NCBI GenBank assembly: GCA_039818345.1
Contig: JBCBUC010000002.1
Span: 124,001-188,000, forward strand
From: Parvularcula sp039818345
GTDB lineage: Bacteria; Pseudomonadota; Alphaproteobacteria; Caulobacterales; Parvularculaceae
Length of the DNA stretch: 64,000 bases
Reading direction: 5' to 3'
Below, piece after piece: positions 9,471 through 19,424 of this stretch (position 1 is the first letter of the stretch; every line of letters begins with the position of its first letter). A program made the translations under genes and the position numbers. The notes beneath the pieces are model-generated. The model worked only from the letters and a program-made list of their open reading frames with translations. It was not told the DNA's origin and searched no databases.

Positions 9471-9486
9471 CGCCTAGCGCTTTGGG

Positions 9487-9525
9487 CCCGGGCGGACGGA
9501 ATCTGTCCGTCCGGGTCTCTTTTTC
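9487..9525 (+). terminator. rho-independent terminator after the surface lipoprotein gene
   Basis: A GC-rich hairpin with arms CCCGGGCGGAC and GTCCGTCCGGG (one G-U pair) is followed by TCTCTTTTT. It separates the lipoprotein gene from the TonB receptor and would reduce, but may not abolish, read-through. Confidence 0.85.
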
Positions 9526-9561
9526 AATTTTTTGAATTCCTGATGGGCTTTGAGGTTAATC

Positions 9562-12294
9562 ATGCAGAAAAAGAAAGCACTGGTGTCATCGTCAGTGTTG
9601 GCGCTCGCACTCTGGGGCATGGGGGCCCCTGCTGTAGCGCAAGACGATGACGACGGCGATTTGATTGTCGTCCGCGGCGCATTTGTTCCTGACGAGAAGC
9701 GTTCAACTTCTGAGATTTCTAACCTGCTCGATGCGGAAGATTTTCAGAGAACCGGCGACTCTGACATTGCGGCGGCTCTTCGTCGTGTGACGGGTATTTC
9801 GATCGTTGACGGAAAATTCCCGGTGGCACGCGGTCTGAACGAGCGTTATTCCGCGGCCACGATCAACGGTGTTCCGCTGCCTTCGCCGGAGCCCCTGCGT
9901 CGTGCGGCTCCGCTCGACCTTATTCCAACCGATCTTCTGTCCGGTTCGCTCGCACAGAAAACCTTCTCACCTCAGTTCTCCGGTGAGTTCGGTGGTGCGG
10001 CCATTGATCTTCAGACGATTGCGGTGCCGACGGATAACTTCTTCACGGTTTCCATTGGTTTCTCAGGCGACACTGTCACCACCTTCCAAGATGGCCTTTT
10101 CTATAATGGGTCCGATACGGATCGTTTTGGTTGGGATGATGGATCGCGCGACCTGCCATCTATCGCCGATGCCCGTGCACGCGGGGACTTTTCGATCTCT
10201 GGTGCCGATGTGGCGCGTGCACTTAACGAAGACGTCACCGACCTTGCGGTGATCACGGTTGAAGACAACACACCAATCAACGGTGAGGCTTCGTTCTCGG
10301 TGGGCCGCGTTCTTGTCGATAATGCCACCATGCGTCTCGGAACCGCATTGGTTGTTGGTTATTCGAATGAGTTCCAAAACCGTGAGGCGACTGAGGTTCG
10401 TGACCGTGCGAACACGGATGCTTTGTCGGTCGGTAACCGCACCAGCTTCCTCACCGATCGTCGCGAGTACGAAGAAACCCGTCATACGGTCGAAGTGAAC
10501 GCGCTTCACACCCTCGGTGTTGAGGTCGGTGACCACGAGATTTCCTTGACGTCCTATCTTCTGCGCAGCTCTTTGAAGCGTGCTCAGCTTGGTATTCTCG
10601 ATCAGGGTACACAGAGTGAATTCTTTAACGAAGACGGCGGTCTTTTTGAGTTCACCGACTACATTGAGCGTGAAGTTTGGCAGACCCAACTTAATGGTGA
10701 GCACACCCTGGTGAACCTTGGTGACCTCCAAGCAAACTGGCGTATTGCTTACGGTGAAGCCTCACGGGACGCGCCCCAGGAACGCACCACGAGTCGCGAT
10801 GACTTCACCCAAACATTGACGGGTGCTGACGGTAGCACGATCACGCGGACGTCAAACCAAGTGGTGAGCCGCCGTGGTGAGCTAAACGAGATCAACTTCT
10901 CTGATCTCGACGATACCAACTTTTACGCCGGCCTCGATTTTGAAAAGCCACTGTTTCTCCTTGATCGGGAGTTCAAGGTTCTGTTCGGTGGAGCGTATAC
11001 GGACAAAGAGCGTGATACCTCACGTCGGCAATTCCAGCTTCAGGATATTCCGCGTCGGATCACTGAAGGTCCTTTGACCGGCAACGTTGATCTTGTCGGT
11101 TTGATCGAAGGCTCTCGGGTCGATGTTCTTTACTCCGACGATGTTATTGACCTGGGTCTCATCGAATTTCAGCCGATCTCAAACCCAGCGTTCCCAGACG
11201 AAAGTGAAGCTTCGCTTGAGATCTTCGCTGGCTATGCGTTGACGGACTTTGAAATTAATCAGTATCTGCGCGCATCGGTCGGCGCTCGTTTTGAGAGCTC
11301 AACCCAAGAGGCTGCGACCTTCTTGGCGGCGACCCCGGATAACGTGACGGAAATCGACGCGATCGAGGAAGACTACATCCTTCCTGCGGTTACTGTGACG
11401 TGGAACCCGCTGGGCAACCTTCAGCTCCGCGCTGGCTACTCAGAAACGATCACGCGTCCACAGTTCCGCGAATTGGTTCCGACCATTTTCAACGATCCTG
11501 ACTTCAACGTCGGTATCGCGGGTAACCCGTTCCTCAAGAACTCTGAGCTGACCAACTACGATATCCGCGGGGAGTACTATTTCCGCCGCGGTGAGTTCGT
11601 CACCCTGGGCCTTTTCTATAAGGATATCGAGAATCCGATCGAGCGCGTCGAGCTCGGAACGGAAGACAACCGTACGACCTTCGTGAACGTGCCGTCGGCA
11701 GAGATCTGGGGCGTCGAGTTTGAAGCGGAGAAGCGCTTCGATCTTTATGATGTCGAGTTCCTGAAAAAGATCCCCGGTGATCTCTTCAGCGATAAAGAGC
11801 TCTTTGCTGGCTTTAACTACACCTACTCGGACTCCGAGATCGACGCCCAAGGCGATATCTCGCTTCCGAACCAAAGCACCTCGTCTCAGGAAGTGGTCCA
11901 AAACGGTGTTGGTTTCCTCGACGATGGACGCTCGCTTGTTGGTCAGTCGGACCACCTGGTGAACTTCCAGCTTAGTGTTGAGAACCCTGACACTGGCTTT
12001 AAAGCGACGGCGCTTCTCAACTATGCCAGCAATCGGATCCTGGCGGGTGGTACGCCAGCTCCTGGTGGTGCCCTGTTGCCTGAGATTGTTGAAAATCCTC
12101 CACTGACCGTGGATCTTCTCTTCTCGCGCGACTTTGAAATGTTCGGCGGCGTTTATGGCGTTCAGGCCAAGGTGCAGAACCTGCTTGGGGAAGAGTTCGA
12201 TGTCTTCCGCGAAGGCGTAGACGGTGAGGAAGTGCCTTACTTGCGCTTTGATCGCGGCCAGGCATTCTCCGTTAGCCTCACCGCGTCGTTCTAG
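9562..12294 (+). CDS. TonB-dependent outer-membrane receptor
   Basis: An outer-membrane beta-barrel receptor for energised uptake. The ATG at 9562 has a GAGG about 8 bases upstream and is preferred to the TTG at 9550. A signal peptide ends near APAVAQ. A candidate TonB box (GDLIVVRG) and a plug domain follow (DIAAALRRVTGISIV, FPVARGLNERYSAATINGVPLP), then a long barrel. The chain ends in Phe (TASF), as usual for BamA substrates. It lies between the surface lipoprotein gene and the gsp operon, so receptor, lipoprotein and secretion system probably serve one nutrient-acquisition function. The ligand cannot be read from sequence. Confidence 0.92.
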   Translation: MQKKKALVSSSVLALALWGMGAPAVAQDDDDGDLIVVRGAFVPDEKRSTSEISNLLDAEDFQRTGDSDIAAALRRVTGISIVDGKFPVARGLNERYSAATINGVPLPSPEPLRRAAPLDLIPTDLLSGSLAQKTFSPQFSGEFGGAAIDLQTIAVPTDNFFTVSIGFSGDTVTTFQDGLFYNGSDTDRFGWDDGSRDLPSIADARARGDFSISGADVARALNEDVTDLAVITVEDNTPINGEASFSVGRVLVDNATMRLGTALVVGYSNEFQNREATEVRDRANTDALSVGNRTSFLTDRREYEETRHTVEVNALHTLGVEVGDHEISLTSYLLRSSLKRAQLGILDQGTQSEFFNEDGGLFEFTDYIEREVWQTQLNGEHTLVNLGDLQANWRIAYGEASRDAPQERTTSRDDFTQTLTGADGSTITRTSNQVVSRRGELNEINFSDLDDTNFYAGLDFEKPLFLLDREFKVLFGGAYTDKERDTSRRQFQLQDIPRRITEGPLTGNVDLVGLIEGSRVDVLYSDDVIDLGLIEFQPISNPAFPDESEASLEIFAGYALTDFEINQYLRASVGARFESSTQEAATFLAATPDNVTEIDAIEEDYILPAVTVTWNPLGNLQLRAGYSETITRPQFRELVPTIFNDPDFNVGIAGNPFLKNSELTNYDIRGEYYFRRGEFVTLGLFYKDIENPIERVELGTEDNRTTFVNVPSAEIWGVEFEAEKRFDLYDVEFLKKIPGDLFSDKELFAGFNYTYSDSEIDAQGDISLPNQSTSSQEVVQNGVGFLDDGRSLVGQSDHLVNFQLSVENPDTGFKATALLNYASNRILAGGTPAPGGALLPEIVENPPLTVDLLFSRDFEMFGGVYGVQAKVQNLLGEEFDVFREGVDGEEVPYLRFDRGQAFSVSLTASF

Positions 12295-12314
12295 TGAGAA
12301 CTGAAAAACGAACG

Positions 12315-12343
12315 AAAAAGGGCGCTTCAGGCGCCCTTTTTTG
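12315..12343 (+). terminator. rho-independent terminator after the TonB receptor
   Basis: An A-rich lead, a GGGCGC-TTCAG-GCGCCC hairpin and a run of T residues form a textbook intrinsic terminator 20 bases after the stop codon. Confidence 0.92.
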
Positions 12344-12476
12344 TGCATGTTGCACTGAATGGATTTTGCTTACTTTAGTCTAATCGTTAAGTTGTAGCGT
12401 TGGTGGGGAGTATTGCAGACAGGGGCCCGAGGCTCGCGCATCCTGTGCGCTGGCGCCGCTCGGAAAAAGGTCAAAC

Positions 12477-13301
12477 ATGTTGCCACAAGGACCAGCGTTC
12501 GCGGCCGATGGTAAGCGGACATCGCGGTCAGCCCAGGCGGCGGCGATTGCTGCGTCGGCCATGATCGCTTTGGCGCTGGTTGATGGCCTGCTCGCTATTT
12601 TTGGACCATTGAGCGGTTCCGACGAGATCTTCACCAACAGGCGAGGTGAGGTGGGAAGAGGCATCGATAGTGATCTCTCCGTGTTGCAATCATCCTTCCT
12701 CTTCGGACAGGTCTCAGCGGAGGCCGACGCTTTTGAAGCCATTGGCGAAGATCTCAAAGAGACGACCCTCAAGCTGACCTTGGTCGGTCCAACAGCTGTT
12801 CTTGAAGGGGAGGGCGTTCCCTCTGCGGTCATCTCCGTCCCCGGAGAGAACCAAAAGCTGGTGCGCGTTGATGAGGAGATCATACCCGGCGTGATGCTGA
12901 AGCGCATCGAAGAAACGAGGGTGGTGATCAGCCGTCAAGGCTCCTCTGAAACCCTTTCGCTTAAACAGCGCCCTGATCGCGACAGTTCGGGGATTAAGGT
13001 GCTCGAAGCATCCTTACCCGTTGCAAAACCCGATGTTGCCGAACCAAGCGACGGCCAACCAGTTCATGTCGCGGAGTTCGTTGAGCAGATGCCATGGATC
13101 GCATCGTTTTTGGAGGCGGAAGGAGTCGCCTCGTCTGACCGCGTCGTTGCGGTGGCGGGCCGCGACCTCCCATCCTCGACAGACGCCATTGGCCTCCTAC
13201 TCAATGAAATCAGTGGACAGAGCTCCGTCACCGTCACATTCGTACGGGGCGATCAGGAATTCGAACGGACGGTACCTGTTGCCGCTCTCTTGGGGCAGTA
13301 G
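12477..13301 (+). CDS. gspC: type II secretion inner-membrane protein GspC
   Basis: This links the outer-membrane secretin to the inner-membrane platform. It has a short cytoplasmic N-terminus and one membrane helix (about residues 20-42). The periplasmic homology region (LKLTLVGPTAVLEGEG...SAVISVPG...VRVDEEI) binds GspD N0 in other systems. A C-terminal PDZ-like region (about 190-274) follows, with VVAVAGRDLPSSTDAIGLL. It is the first gene of the gsp operon, 6 bases before gspD, and the ATG has an AAAAAGG upstream. Primary conservation is low, as usual for GspC, but position and domain order are convincing. Confidence 0.88.
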   Translation: MLPQGPAFAADGKRTSRSAQAAAIAASAMIALALVDGLLAIFGPLSGSDEIFTNRRGEVGRGIDSDLSVLQSSFLFGQVSAEADAFEAIGEDLKETTLKLTLVGPTAVLEGEGVPSAVISVPGENQKLVRVDEEIIPGVMLKRIEETRVVISRQGSSETLSLKQRPDRDSSGIKVLEASLPVAKPDVAEPSDGQPVHVAEFVEQMPWIASFLEAEGVASSDRVVAVAGRDLPSSTDAIGLLLNEISGQSSVTVTFVRGDQEFERTVPVAALLGQ

Positions 13302-13307
13302 ACCAGC

Positions 13308-15368
13308 ATGCTTAAACCATTTCGCGCCGCTTTCGTCCTGATGCTGATGGCTGTGCCGTTGCCAATTGCAGCGCAGCCTCTTGTCACGTTGAACTACGAA
13401 AACGCCAATCTCTCTTTGGTGGCATCGGAAGTTGCAGAGCGCACGGGCTTCCAGCTGGTGCTCGACCCAAGCCTTCAGGGGCGGGCGAACATCATTTCGC
13501 CGCCCGGGATGGGTCTCACACCGCAGCAAGTGTGGGAGGTCTTTCTCGCAACGCTTCAAGTCAATAAGTTCACCGCCGTTCCAGCGGGCGACGGGGTCTA
13601 TAAGATCATCCCGATCGAGCAGGGCGCGCGGGATTCAGCGCCGCTCGAGGGCAGCTCCGGTCGGACGTCGACCGTCACACGGATCATAGCTTTTGAACAT
13701 ATCGACGTGCGGGCGGCCGCCAGCGCTCTACGAGGTCTTGTCAGTCAACAGGGCCTTTTGATCCCGATCTCCGAAAGCAACGCTGTCGTCGTTGTCGATT
13801 CTGAAAGAAACATCGACCGTGTACAGGACGTCGTACGGCGGATTGATGTCGACAGCACCATTGTGAGGACATTTCTTCTCGATAACGCAAGCGCCGAAAG
13901 CGTAGCCACGACACTTCGCGCGATTGTGGGTGAGCGAACGGGTGGGGATGTTAATTCGCGTAAGCTTGACGTGATTGATGATCAGGTTACAAATCAAATT
14001 ATTCTCAGAGGGACGCCGGAGCAAATTCAAGCGGTCGTCCCCATTATTCGTCAACTTGACCAGACCGGACGTCTACGCGGTAATTTCGATACGATCTATC
14101 TCAACCATGCTGACGGTGAGCAGCTCATTCCGATCATCAACACGCTGCTAGGCGGCGGAAACGAAGGTGCCGGAGCAACACCAGCAACCACGACGGCCAA
14201 GCCGACGATCAGTTTTCATAAACCCACCAACGCCATTTTGGTGAACGCTCCACTCGAAACACAGAAGACCATCCGCCAATTGGTGGCAAGGCTCGACGTC
14301 CAACGCCCTCAGGTGATGATCGAGGCGTTGGTTGTTGAGATCAACAACAACACCGCGCGGGAGCTGGGTGTTCAGTATCTAACGGGCGGCGACAACATTC
14401 CGATCACGGCGGCAACCTTTACGGACACGCAACCCAATCTTTTATCCGCAGCCGGAGCGGCCTTTTTCCTCACGGAAGACGACGGCGTGCGGGAATCCAC
14501 CGAGACGACTGATACCGGCACTGTTATCGTGACCCAAGTCGATGACGTGGACGCCGATGTCGCCGCCTTATCCGGGCAGTTGGTCCAGGCCGCGGTATCG
14601 GACCTTTTGAGCTTTAATGGGTTTTTGTCTGGGTTCGGCGGGATCACTGATGACGGCGATGTCTGGGGGGTGCTCGTCTCAGCGATTAAATCCGACGGTC
14701 GTTCCAACGTTCTCTCCACGCCGCATGTGACAGTCCTTGATAATGAAACCGCGACTTTGCAGGTTGGACAAGAGATCCCAATCGTTACCGGTGAAGCGGT
14801 GGGTTCGGACTTTCAGGGCGGTTTCCGGAATATTGAGCGTGAGGATATCGGGAACATCCTCGAGGTGACGCCGCAGATAAATGAGGGCGATTCTGTTCTT
14901 CTCAAAATTAGGCTTGAGGTCAGCTCAATCGGTGCATTTACCACCGCATCCGATAGCATCATCACCAACAAATCCGTTGTTGAAACGGTGGCCGTCGCAG
15001 GTGATGGGCAGACCCTTATAATCGGGGGTTTGGTGGATAATGACCGTCGACGGACGGAGTCGAAGGTGCCGATCTTGGGCGATATTCCCCTTCTTGGCTT
15101 TTTCTTCCGAGGCTCGGAGAGCTCTGAGGAGGAAACGACGCTGATGGCGTTTATTCGCCCAACGATTATCCGAGATCGTGACTCAGCCGATCTCGTCACA
15201 GCCAAGAAATATCAGTTCGTTGAGGACCGGCAAATTCGTGCCGATGGCAATCGCCAAGGACCCTCGCGTTTGGAACTTCTTCAGCAAGAACTGCTTGGGG
15301 CCGCGGACTCGTTACCAGAGGAAGGGCCCGTCAATATCGACGGTGAGCCTGGTCCAGACGATGAGTGA
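13308..15368 (+). CDS. gspD: type II secretion secretin GspD
   Basis: This is the outer-membrane secretin channel. The signal peptide ends near PIAAQ. An N0 domain (VTLNYENANLSLVASEVAERTG), repeated N1-N3 KH-like domains and a secretin core follow (VLSTPHVTVLDNETATLQVGQEIPI, then IGGLVDNDRRRTESKVPILGDIPLLGFFF). The C-terminal tail after the barrel is acidic and short, with no clear pilotin-binding S-domain. At 686 residues the length is normal. gspE starts inside its last codons (8-base overlap), which implies translational coupling. Confidence 0.96.
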   Translation: MLKPFRAAFVLMLMAVPLPIAAQPLVTLNYENANLSLVASEVAERTGFQLVLDPSLQGRANIISPPGMGLTPQQVWEVFLATLQVNKFTAVPAGDGVYKIIPIEQGARDSAPLEGSSGRTSTVTRIIAFEHIDVRAAASALRGLVSQQGLLIPISESNAVVVVDSERNIDRVQDVVRRIDVDSTIVRTFLLDNASAESVATTLRAIVGERTGGDVNSRKLDVIDDQVTNQIILRGTPEQIQAVVPIIRQLDQTGRLRGNFDTIYLNHADGEQLIPIINTLLGGGNEGAGATPATTTAKPTISFHKPTNAILVNAPLETQKTIRQLVARLDVQRPQVMIEALVVEINNNTARELGVQYLTGGDNIPITAATFTDTQPNLLSAAGAAFFLTEDDGVRESTETTDTGTVIVTQVDDVDADVAALSGQLVQAAVSDLLSFNGFLSGFGGITDDGDVWGVLVSAIKSDGRSNVLSTPHVTVLDNETATLQVGQEIPIVTGEAVGSDFQGGFRNIEREDIGNILEVTPQINEGDSVLLKIRLEVSSIGAFTTASDSIITNKSVVETVAVAGDGQTLIIGGLVDNDRRRTESKVPILGDIPLLGFFFRGSESSEEETTLMAFIRPTIIRDRDSADLVTAKKYQFVEDRQIRADGNRQGPSRLELLQQELLGAADSLPEEGPVNIDGEPGPDDE

Positions 15369-16887
15369 AGCACTGGCCGACAGCGCATCTGGCGGGGCGC
15401 TTCGCTACACCTACGCGTTTGCTAAAGACAGCGGCTTGATCCTTCTTGATACAGATGGTGATGAAGCAGTTGTCGGCGTTCGGGAGTCGGACGACCCCGA
15501 TGGTGCGCCGTCGCTATGGAGTCTTGTCGAGGCACGCCGTGCTGTTGGCAAGCCGGTGCGTTTTGAGAAACTGGCCAGCAAGGTTTTTGATCGCCGGCTT
15601 TCAGAGATATACGCCGCAGAAGGCCTATCGGCGGCAACCTTTGACGATGATGACGGGGTAGAGGATCTGTCGTCACTCGCCGAAGGTCTCCCTGAAACGG
15701 CGGACCTTCTTGATACAGAGAATGATGCGCCGATCATTCGCTTGATCAACGCGCTGATCGCCGAAGCCGTTAAGACGCGCGCGTCGGATATTCATATCGA
15801 ACCTTATGAGTCGAGTCTTTCAATCCGCCTTCGGATTGATGGCTTGTTGCGAGAAGTCTTGAGCTTACCGCAGAAACTGACGCCGGTTTTGACCAGCCGG
15901 GTCAAGGTGATGGCGCGGCTTGATATTTCGGAAAAGCGGATCCCGCAAGATGGCCGCATCAGCCTCGCCATGGGCGGCCGTCTTGTCGATGTCCGGGTGT
16001 CGACACTGCCGTCGCGCTTTGGCGAGCGTTTGGTGCTGCGGCTACTTGATAAAGAGCATGCGCAGCTTGACCTTGATGCGTTGGGTATGCCCGAAACAAT
16101 CCGGGAGCGGTTTAAAAAGGTCCTGTCAAAACCTAATGGGGTGATCCTTGTGACCGGCCCGACGGGTTCTGGAAAAACCACGACGCTCTATGCAGCGCTC
16201 ACGCTTCTGAATGATCCGGGTGTCAATATTCTGACCGTGGAAGACCCGGTCGAGTATGCGCTTGATGGGATCGGGCAAACGCAGGTGAACACCAAGGTTG
16301 GGATGACGTTTGCAACTGGTCTGCGTGCGATCCTTCGTCAAGACCCAGATATCGTGATGGTTGGTGAGATCCGCGATGTCGAGACGGCCCAAATTGCTGT
16401 CCAGGCGTCGCTGACCGGTCACTTGGTGCTATCCACGATCCACACCAATTCTGCAATCGGCGCAGTGACGCGCCTGCGTGATATGGGGGTTGAGCCGTTT
16501 CTCCTATCACCGACGATTGCGGGCGTTTTGGCGCAACGCCTTGTGCGGCGGTTGTGCGAGCATTGCAAGGCACCCAAAACACCTGATGCCTTTGAGCGTG
16601 AGACGTTAGGGATTGGTGCGGACGAAAAGGTCACGCTCTACACGCCGGTTGGTTGTCCTGCGTGCAACCACACCGGCTATGAGGGCCGGATTGGTCTTTA
16701 CGAGCTGGTCGTGGTCAATGATGTGCTCCGTAAACAGATTCACGATGATGCTGGCGAACAAGAACTCGCGGCCGAAGCGTTCAAAGAATCCGAGACACTC
16801 GCGCAGGCAGGCTATGCGCATGTCCGGGGTGGACGCACGTCATTGGCTGAGGTCCTGAAAGTCGTGCAAGAGGACACGGGCCGGTGA
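15361..16887 (+). CDS. gspE: type II secretion ATPase GspE
   Basis: A cytoplasmic hexameric ATPase that drives pseudopilus assembly. The ATG at 15361 overlaps the gspD stop and gives 508 residues. An N-terminal GspL-binding domain is followed by the ATPase core with Walker A GPTGSGKTTT (from residue 266), the Asp box (ILTVEDPVEY), Walker B (DPDIVMVGEIRD) and the His box (LVLSTIHTN). The GspE-type zinc tetrad is C399, C402, C432 and C435, which distinguishes T2SS/T4P ATPases of this type. The stop overlaps the gspF GTG. Confidence 0.97.
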   Translation: MSEALADSASGGALRYTYAFAKDSGLILLDTDGDEAVVGVRESDDPDGAPSLWSLVEARRAVGKPVRFEKLASKVFDRRLSEIYAAEGLSAATFDDDDGVEDLSSLAEGLPETADLLDTENDAPIIRLINALIAEAVKTRASDIHIEPYESSLSIRLRIDGLLREVLSLPQKLTPVLTSRVKVMARLDISEKRIPQDGRISLAMGGRLVDVRVSTLPSRFGERLVLRLLDKEHAQLDLDALGMPETIRERFKKVLSKPNGVILVTGPTGSGKTTTLYAALTLLNDPGVNILTVEDPVEYALDGIGQTQVNTKVGMTFATGLRAILRQDPDIVMVGEIRDVETAQIAVQASLTGHLVLSTIHTNSAIGAVTRLRDMGVEPFLLSPTIAGVLAQRLVRRLCEHCKAPKTPDAFERETLGIGADEKVTLYTPVGCPACNHTGYEGRIGLYELVVVNDVLRKQIHDDAGEQELAAEAFKESETLAQAGYAHVRGGRTSLAEVLKVVQEDTGR

Positions 16888-18098
16888 CAGCGTTTCGCTA
16901 TGAGGCTGTCGACGCCAAGGGCAAACGGCGCCGGGGGGTTGTCAATGCCGACACACTCCGCCGTGCACGGCGTGATGTGGTCGCAGCTGGCCTGACGCCG
17001 GTGAGCATCGGCGAGGCATCCGAAGGGATCACACTGCCTTTCCAAGGCGGCGGCAACGTACCAAAGCGGAAGGATGTGATTGCTGCGACACGGCAGCTTG
17101 CGATCCTGGTTGAAGCCGCGATGCCGGTCGAAGAAGCGCTCGCAGCGGTTGCGATGCAAATGGAAGGTTCGGGCACGGCGCAAGTGCTGACGTCAGTGCG
17201 CAATCGGGTGATCGAGGGGTGGCGTCTTTCGAAAGCGTTAGGTGAGCACCCGAAGGTCTTCTCGCAGCTTTATATCGGGATCGTCGCATCGGGAGAAACC
17301 TCGGGCGAGCTGGGTACGGTGCTTCGGCGCCTGGCCGATATGCAAGAGCGCAATCAGGCGATGGCGCAAAAGGCGCAGCAAGCGCTGATTTATCCCGCCT
17401 GTATCTTTGTCGTCGCCATTGGTGTCGTCTGGGCCCTGATGACCTTTGTGGTGCCGCGAATGGTGGAGCAGTTTGCCCGTATGGATGGGGTGAGCTTGCC
17501 GCTACCGACGAAAATCGTGATCGGCACTTCTGCATTTATCGGGGCGTGGGGATGGCTTGTTCTGATCGTTATCGTGGGCGCGGGGATTGGGTTTTGGTGG
17601 CTGCGTCGTCAAAAGGCGCCGCGTCTCATGATCGACCGTTTTATGCTCAAGGTTCCTGTGCTGGGTGGGCTGATGCAGGAACTTGATGCGGCGCGCTTTG
17701 CGCGGACCTTGGCGACGCTGTTTGCGGCGGGAACACCTTTGCTTGATGCTCTTGAGGGCGCGCGCCGGACACTCAGTAACGCCTTTATCGCCCAGGAAAT
17801 CGGCGGCGCGGTGGTGGGCGTGAGAGAAGGCGCGGCTTTATCGATCGCTGTACGGCGCGCGGCCGTCTTTCCGCCAATCATGGCATCCATGATCGCGGCG
17901 GGGGAACGCGCAGGGAAATTGCCTGAAATGCTGGAACGCACGGCCTCTCAGATGGAAATGGGGTTCGAGACCGCGACCACGACGGCAGTGCGGCTTTTGG
18001 AGCCGGCCGTCATCGTGCTTCTTGGGCTTGTGGTCATGGTGATCGTGCTGTCGATCATGCTACCTATCTTGCAGATTAATCAGATGGCTTTCGGATAA
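16884..18098 (+). CDS. gspF: type II secretion platform protein GspF
   Basis: The polytopic inner-membrane platform protein of the T2SS. Two homologous cytoplasmic helical domains carry the family signatures LYIGIVASGETSGELGTVLRRLA and FPPIMASMIAAGERAGKLPEML. They alternate with three hydrophobic helices (about 170-195, 215-240 and 370-395). The GTG start overlaps the stop of gspE in a GTGA arrangement, indicating coupled translation. Length (404) is standard. Confidence 0.96.
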   Translation: MTAFRYEAVDAKGKRRRGVVNADTLRRARRDVVAAGLTPVSIGEASEGITLPFQGGGNVPKRKDVIAATRQLAILVEAAMPVEEALAAVAMQMEGSGTAQVLTSVRNRVIEGWRLSKALGEHPKVFSQLYIGIVASGETSGELGTVLRRLADMQERNQAMAQKAQQALIYPACIFVVAIGVVWALMTFVVPRMVEQFARMDGVSLPLPTKIVIGTSAFIGAWGWLVLIVIVGAGIGFWWLRRQKAPRLMIDRFMLKVPVLGGLMQELDAARFARTLATLFAAGTPLLDALEGARRTLSNAFIAQEIGGAVVGVREGAALSIAVRRAAVFPPIMASMIAAGERAGKLPEMLERTASQMEMGFETATTTAVRLLEPAVIVLLGLVVMVIVLSIMLPILQINQMAFG

Positions 18099-18102
18099 GA
18101 CG

Positions 18103-18543
18103 ATGAAGCAAAATAAACGGAAAAATGCCCAACGGGGCTTGACCTTGGTTGAGTTGATGGTGGTGATCGTCATCCTCGGTCTTCTTTCCACCATTGTTGT
18201 GATTAATGTTCTCCCCGCGAGCGATCAGGCGGCGGTGCAAAAGGCGCGTTCTGACATCTCCCAGCTCGAAGCAGCGCTGGCGCAGTACCGGTTGGACCTC
18301 CAGTCCCTGCCGAACCAGGCGCAAGGGTTGCTTGCGCTTGAGGCTCAGCCCGATGGCCTTCGGCGGCCAGATCGGTACAGGCCGGGCGGCTATGTGAACA
18401 ATGTGCCGGATGATCCGTGGGGTAACGCTTACATTTATATCTATCCCGGCGAGTTCGGCGAGTTCGATATTCTCTCCTACGGCCGTGATGGACGGCCAGG
18501 CGGTGAAGGACCCGATGCGGATATCCTGTCAGGGATGCAGTAG
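18103..18543 (+). CDS. gspG: major pseudopilin GspG
   Basis: The major subunit of the T2SS pseudopilus. A short positive leader ends at G12, the cleavage site for the prepilin peptidase, before LTLVELMVVIVILG; Glu+5 is present. The C-terminal domain holds the conserved GYVNNVPDDPWGN and SYGRDG segments that form the calcium site in known GspG proteins. It starts 4 bases after gspF, and gspH begins within its last codons. Confidence 0.97.
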   Translation: MKQNKRKNAQRGLTLVELMVVIVILGLLSTIVVINVLPASDQAAVQKARSDISQLEAALAQYRLDLQSLPNQAQGLLALEAQPDGLRRPDRYRPGGYVNNVPDDPWGNAYIYIYPGEFGEFDILSYGRDGRPGGEGPDADILSGMQ

Positions 18544-19060
18544 ACGGAGCTTTTCGGAGCGTGGCATCACGCTCGTTGAGCTTCTGATCGTCATCACCAT
18601 CATGGGGCTGATGGCGGGTCTTGTGGTGATGACGGTGCCGCGACCGTCACCACTTCAAAGGACGGCAGAACGCATGGAGCGCGAGCTTTTTGCGCTCCGT
18701 GATGAGGCCGTGGTGAGTTCTCGGGCAAGAGGTTTATCGGTCCTTCCTTCGGGCATTGCCTTGTTTGAAGCCCAAGACAATGGCTGGGTGGAGATTGAGA
18801 CCTTTGCCGTGCCGCCAGTCCTCAGTCTTGAGTTAAAACAAGAGACTTCGTGGCAACTGCCTGAGCACCAAGACAAGCCGTCCTTCTCGCGGCGTCAAGA
18901 TAATCAGCAAAAAGAGGAAAGCCAACAACCTGATATTCGATTTAGCCCGTTGGGCGAGGTCACGCCCTTCACCCTCTATATGCTGACAGCGACGGACGGT
19001 GTCGTGATTTCCGTCGACGACTTTGGCGATGTCAAAAGGCGCGGTTATGGCGAGCAGTAA
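18515..19060 (+). CDS. gspH: minor pseudopilin GspH
   Basis: A minor pseudopilin. The ATG at 18515 lies inside the end of gspG (29-base overlap) and has GAAGGA four bases upstream; no other usable start lies between it and the processing site. The leader ends at G17 before ITLVELLIVITIMG. The rest follows the GspH fold but has an unusual Gln/Lys/Glu-rich insert (about residues 120-145, QDNQQKEESQQ) that probably forms a flexible loop. The overlap with gspI is 14 bases. Confidence 0.88.
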   Translation: MRISCQGCSRRSFSERGITLVELLIVITIMGLMAGLVVMTVPRPSPLQRTAERMERELFALRDEAVVSSRARGLSVLPSGIALFEAQDNGWVEIETFAVPPVLSLELKQETSWQLPEHQDKPSFSRRQDNQQKEESQQPDIRFSPLGEVTPFTLYMLTATDGVVISVDDFGDVKRRGYGEQ

Positions 19061-19424
19061 CCAACGCGGGCTAACCCTGATCGAGGTTCTGGTGGCCCTT
19101 GCGATTTTGAGCATGGCTGTGGGATCCCTCCTTGTGCTGCTGAGCCAGCACAGCCGAAACGCAGCGGCGATGGAGGAGCGGGCGCTTGCGCGTATCGTCG
19201 TCGAGAACGCACTCGTCGCCTATGTTGCTGCGTCAACCGATGGCGACGCCAAGGTCCTCGAAGGTGAGGAGGACATTGGTGGAAGGCAGTTTCTCTGGGA
19301 GATTGATCGGGAGGTTTCAGAGATCCAAGGCTTTGAACGTGTTGATGTTTCTGCGCGTCTCGACGGCAACCAGCAGATCATCGCAGGCCTCTCCACATTG
19401 CAAAAGGTGGTGTCCGATGAATGA
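19047..19424 (+). CDS. gspI: minor pseudopilin GspI
   Basis: A minor pseudopilin that nucleates the pseudopilus tip with GspJ and GspK. The chosen ATG at 19047 is preceded by AAAAGG at good spacing and gives a short leader ending at G8 before LTLIEVLVALAILS. Earlier TTG/ATG codons (19023, 19029) would only lengthen the leader. It overlaps gspH upstream and gspJ downstream. Confidence 0.9.
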   Translation: MASSNQRGLTLIEVLVALAILSMAVGSLLVLLSQHSRNAAAMEERALARIVVENALVAYVAASTDGDAKVLEGEEDIGGRQFLWEIDREVSEIQGFERVDVSARLDGNQQIIAGLSTLQKVVSDE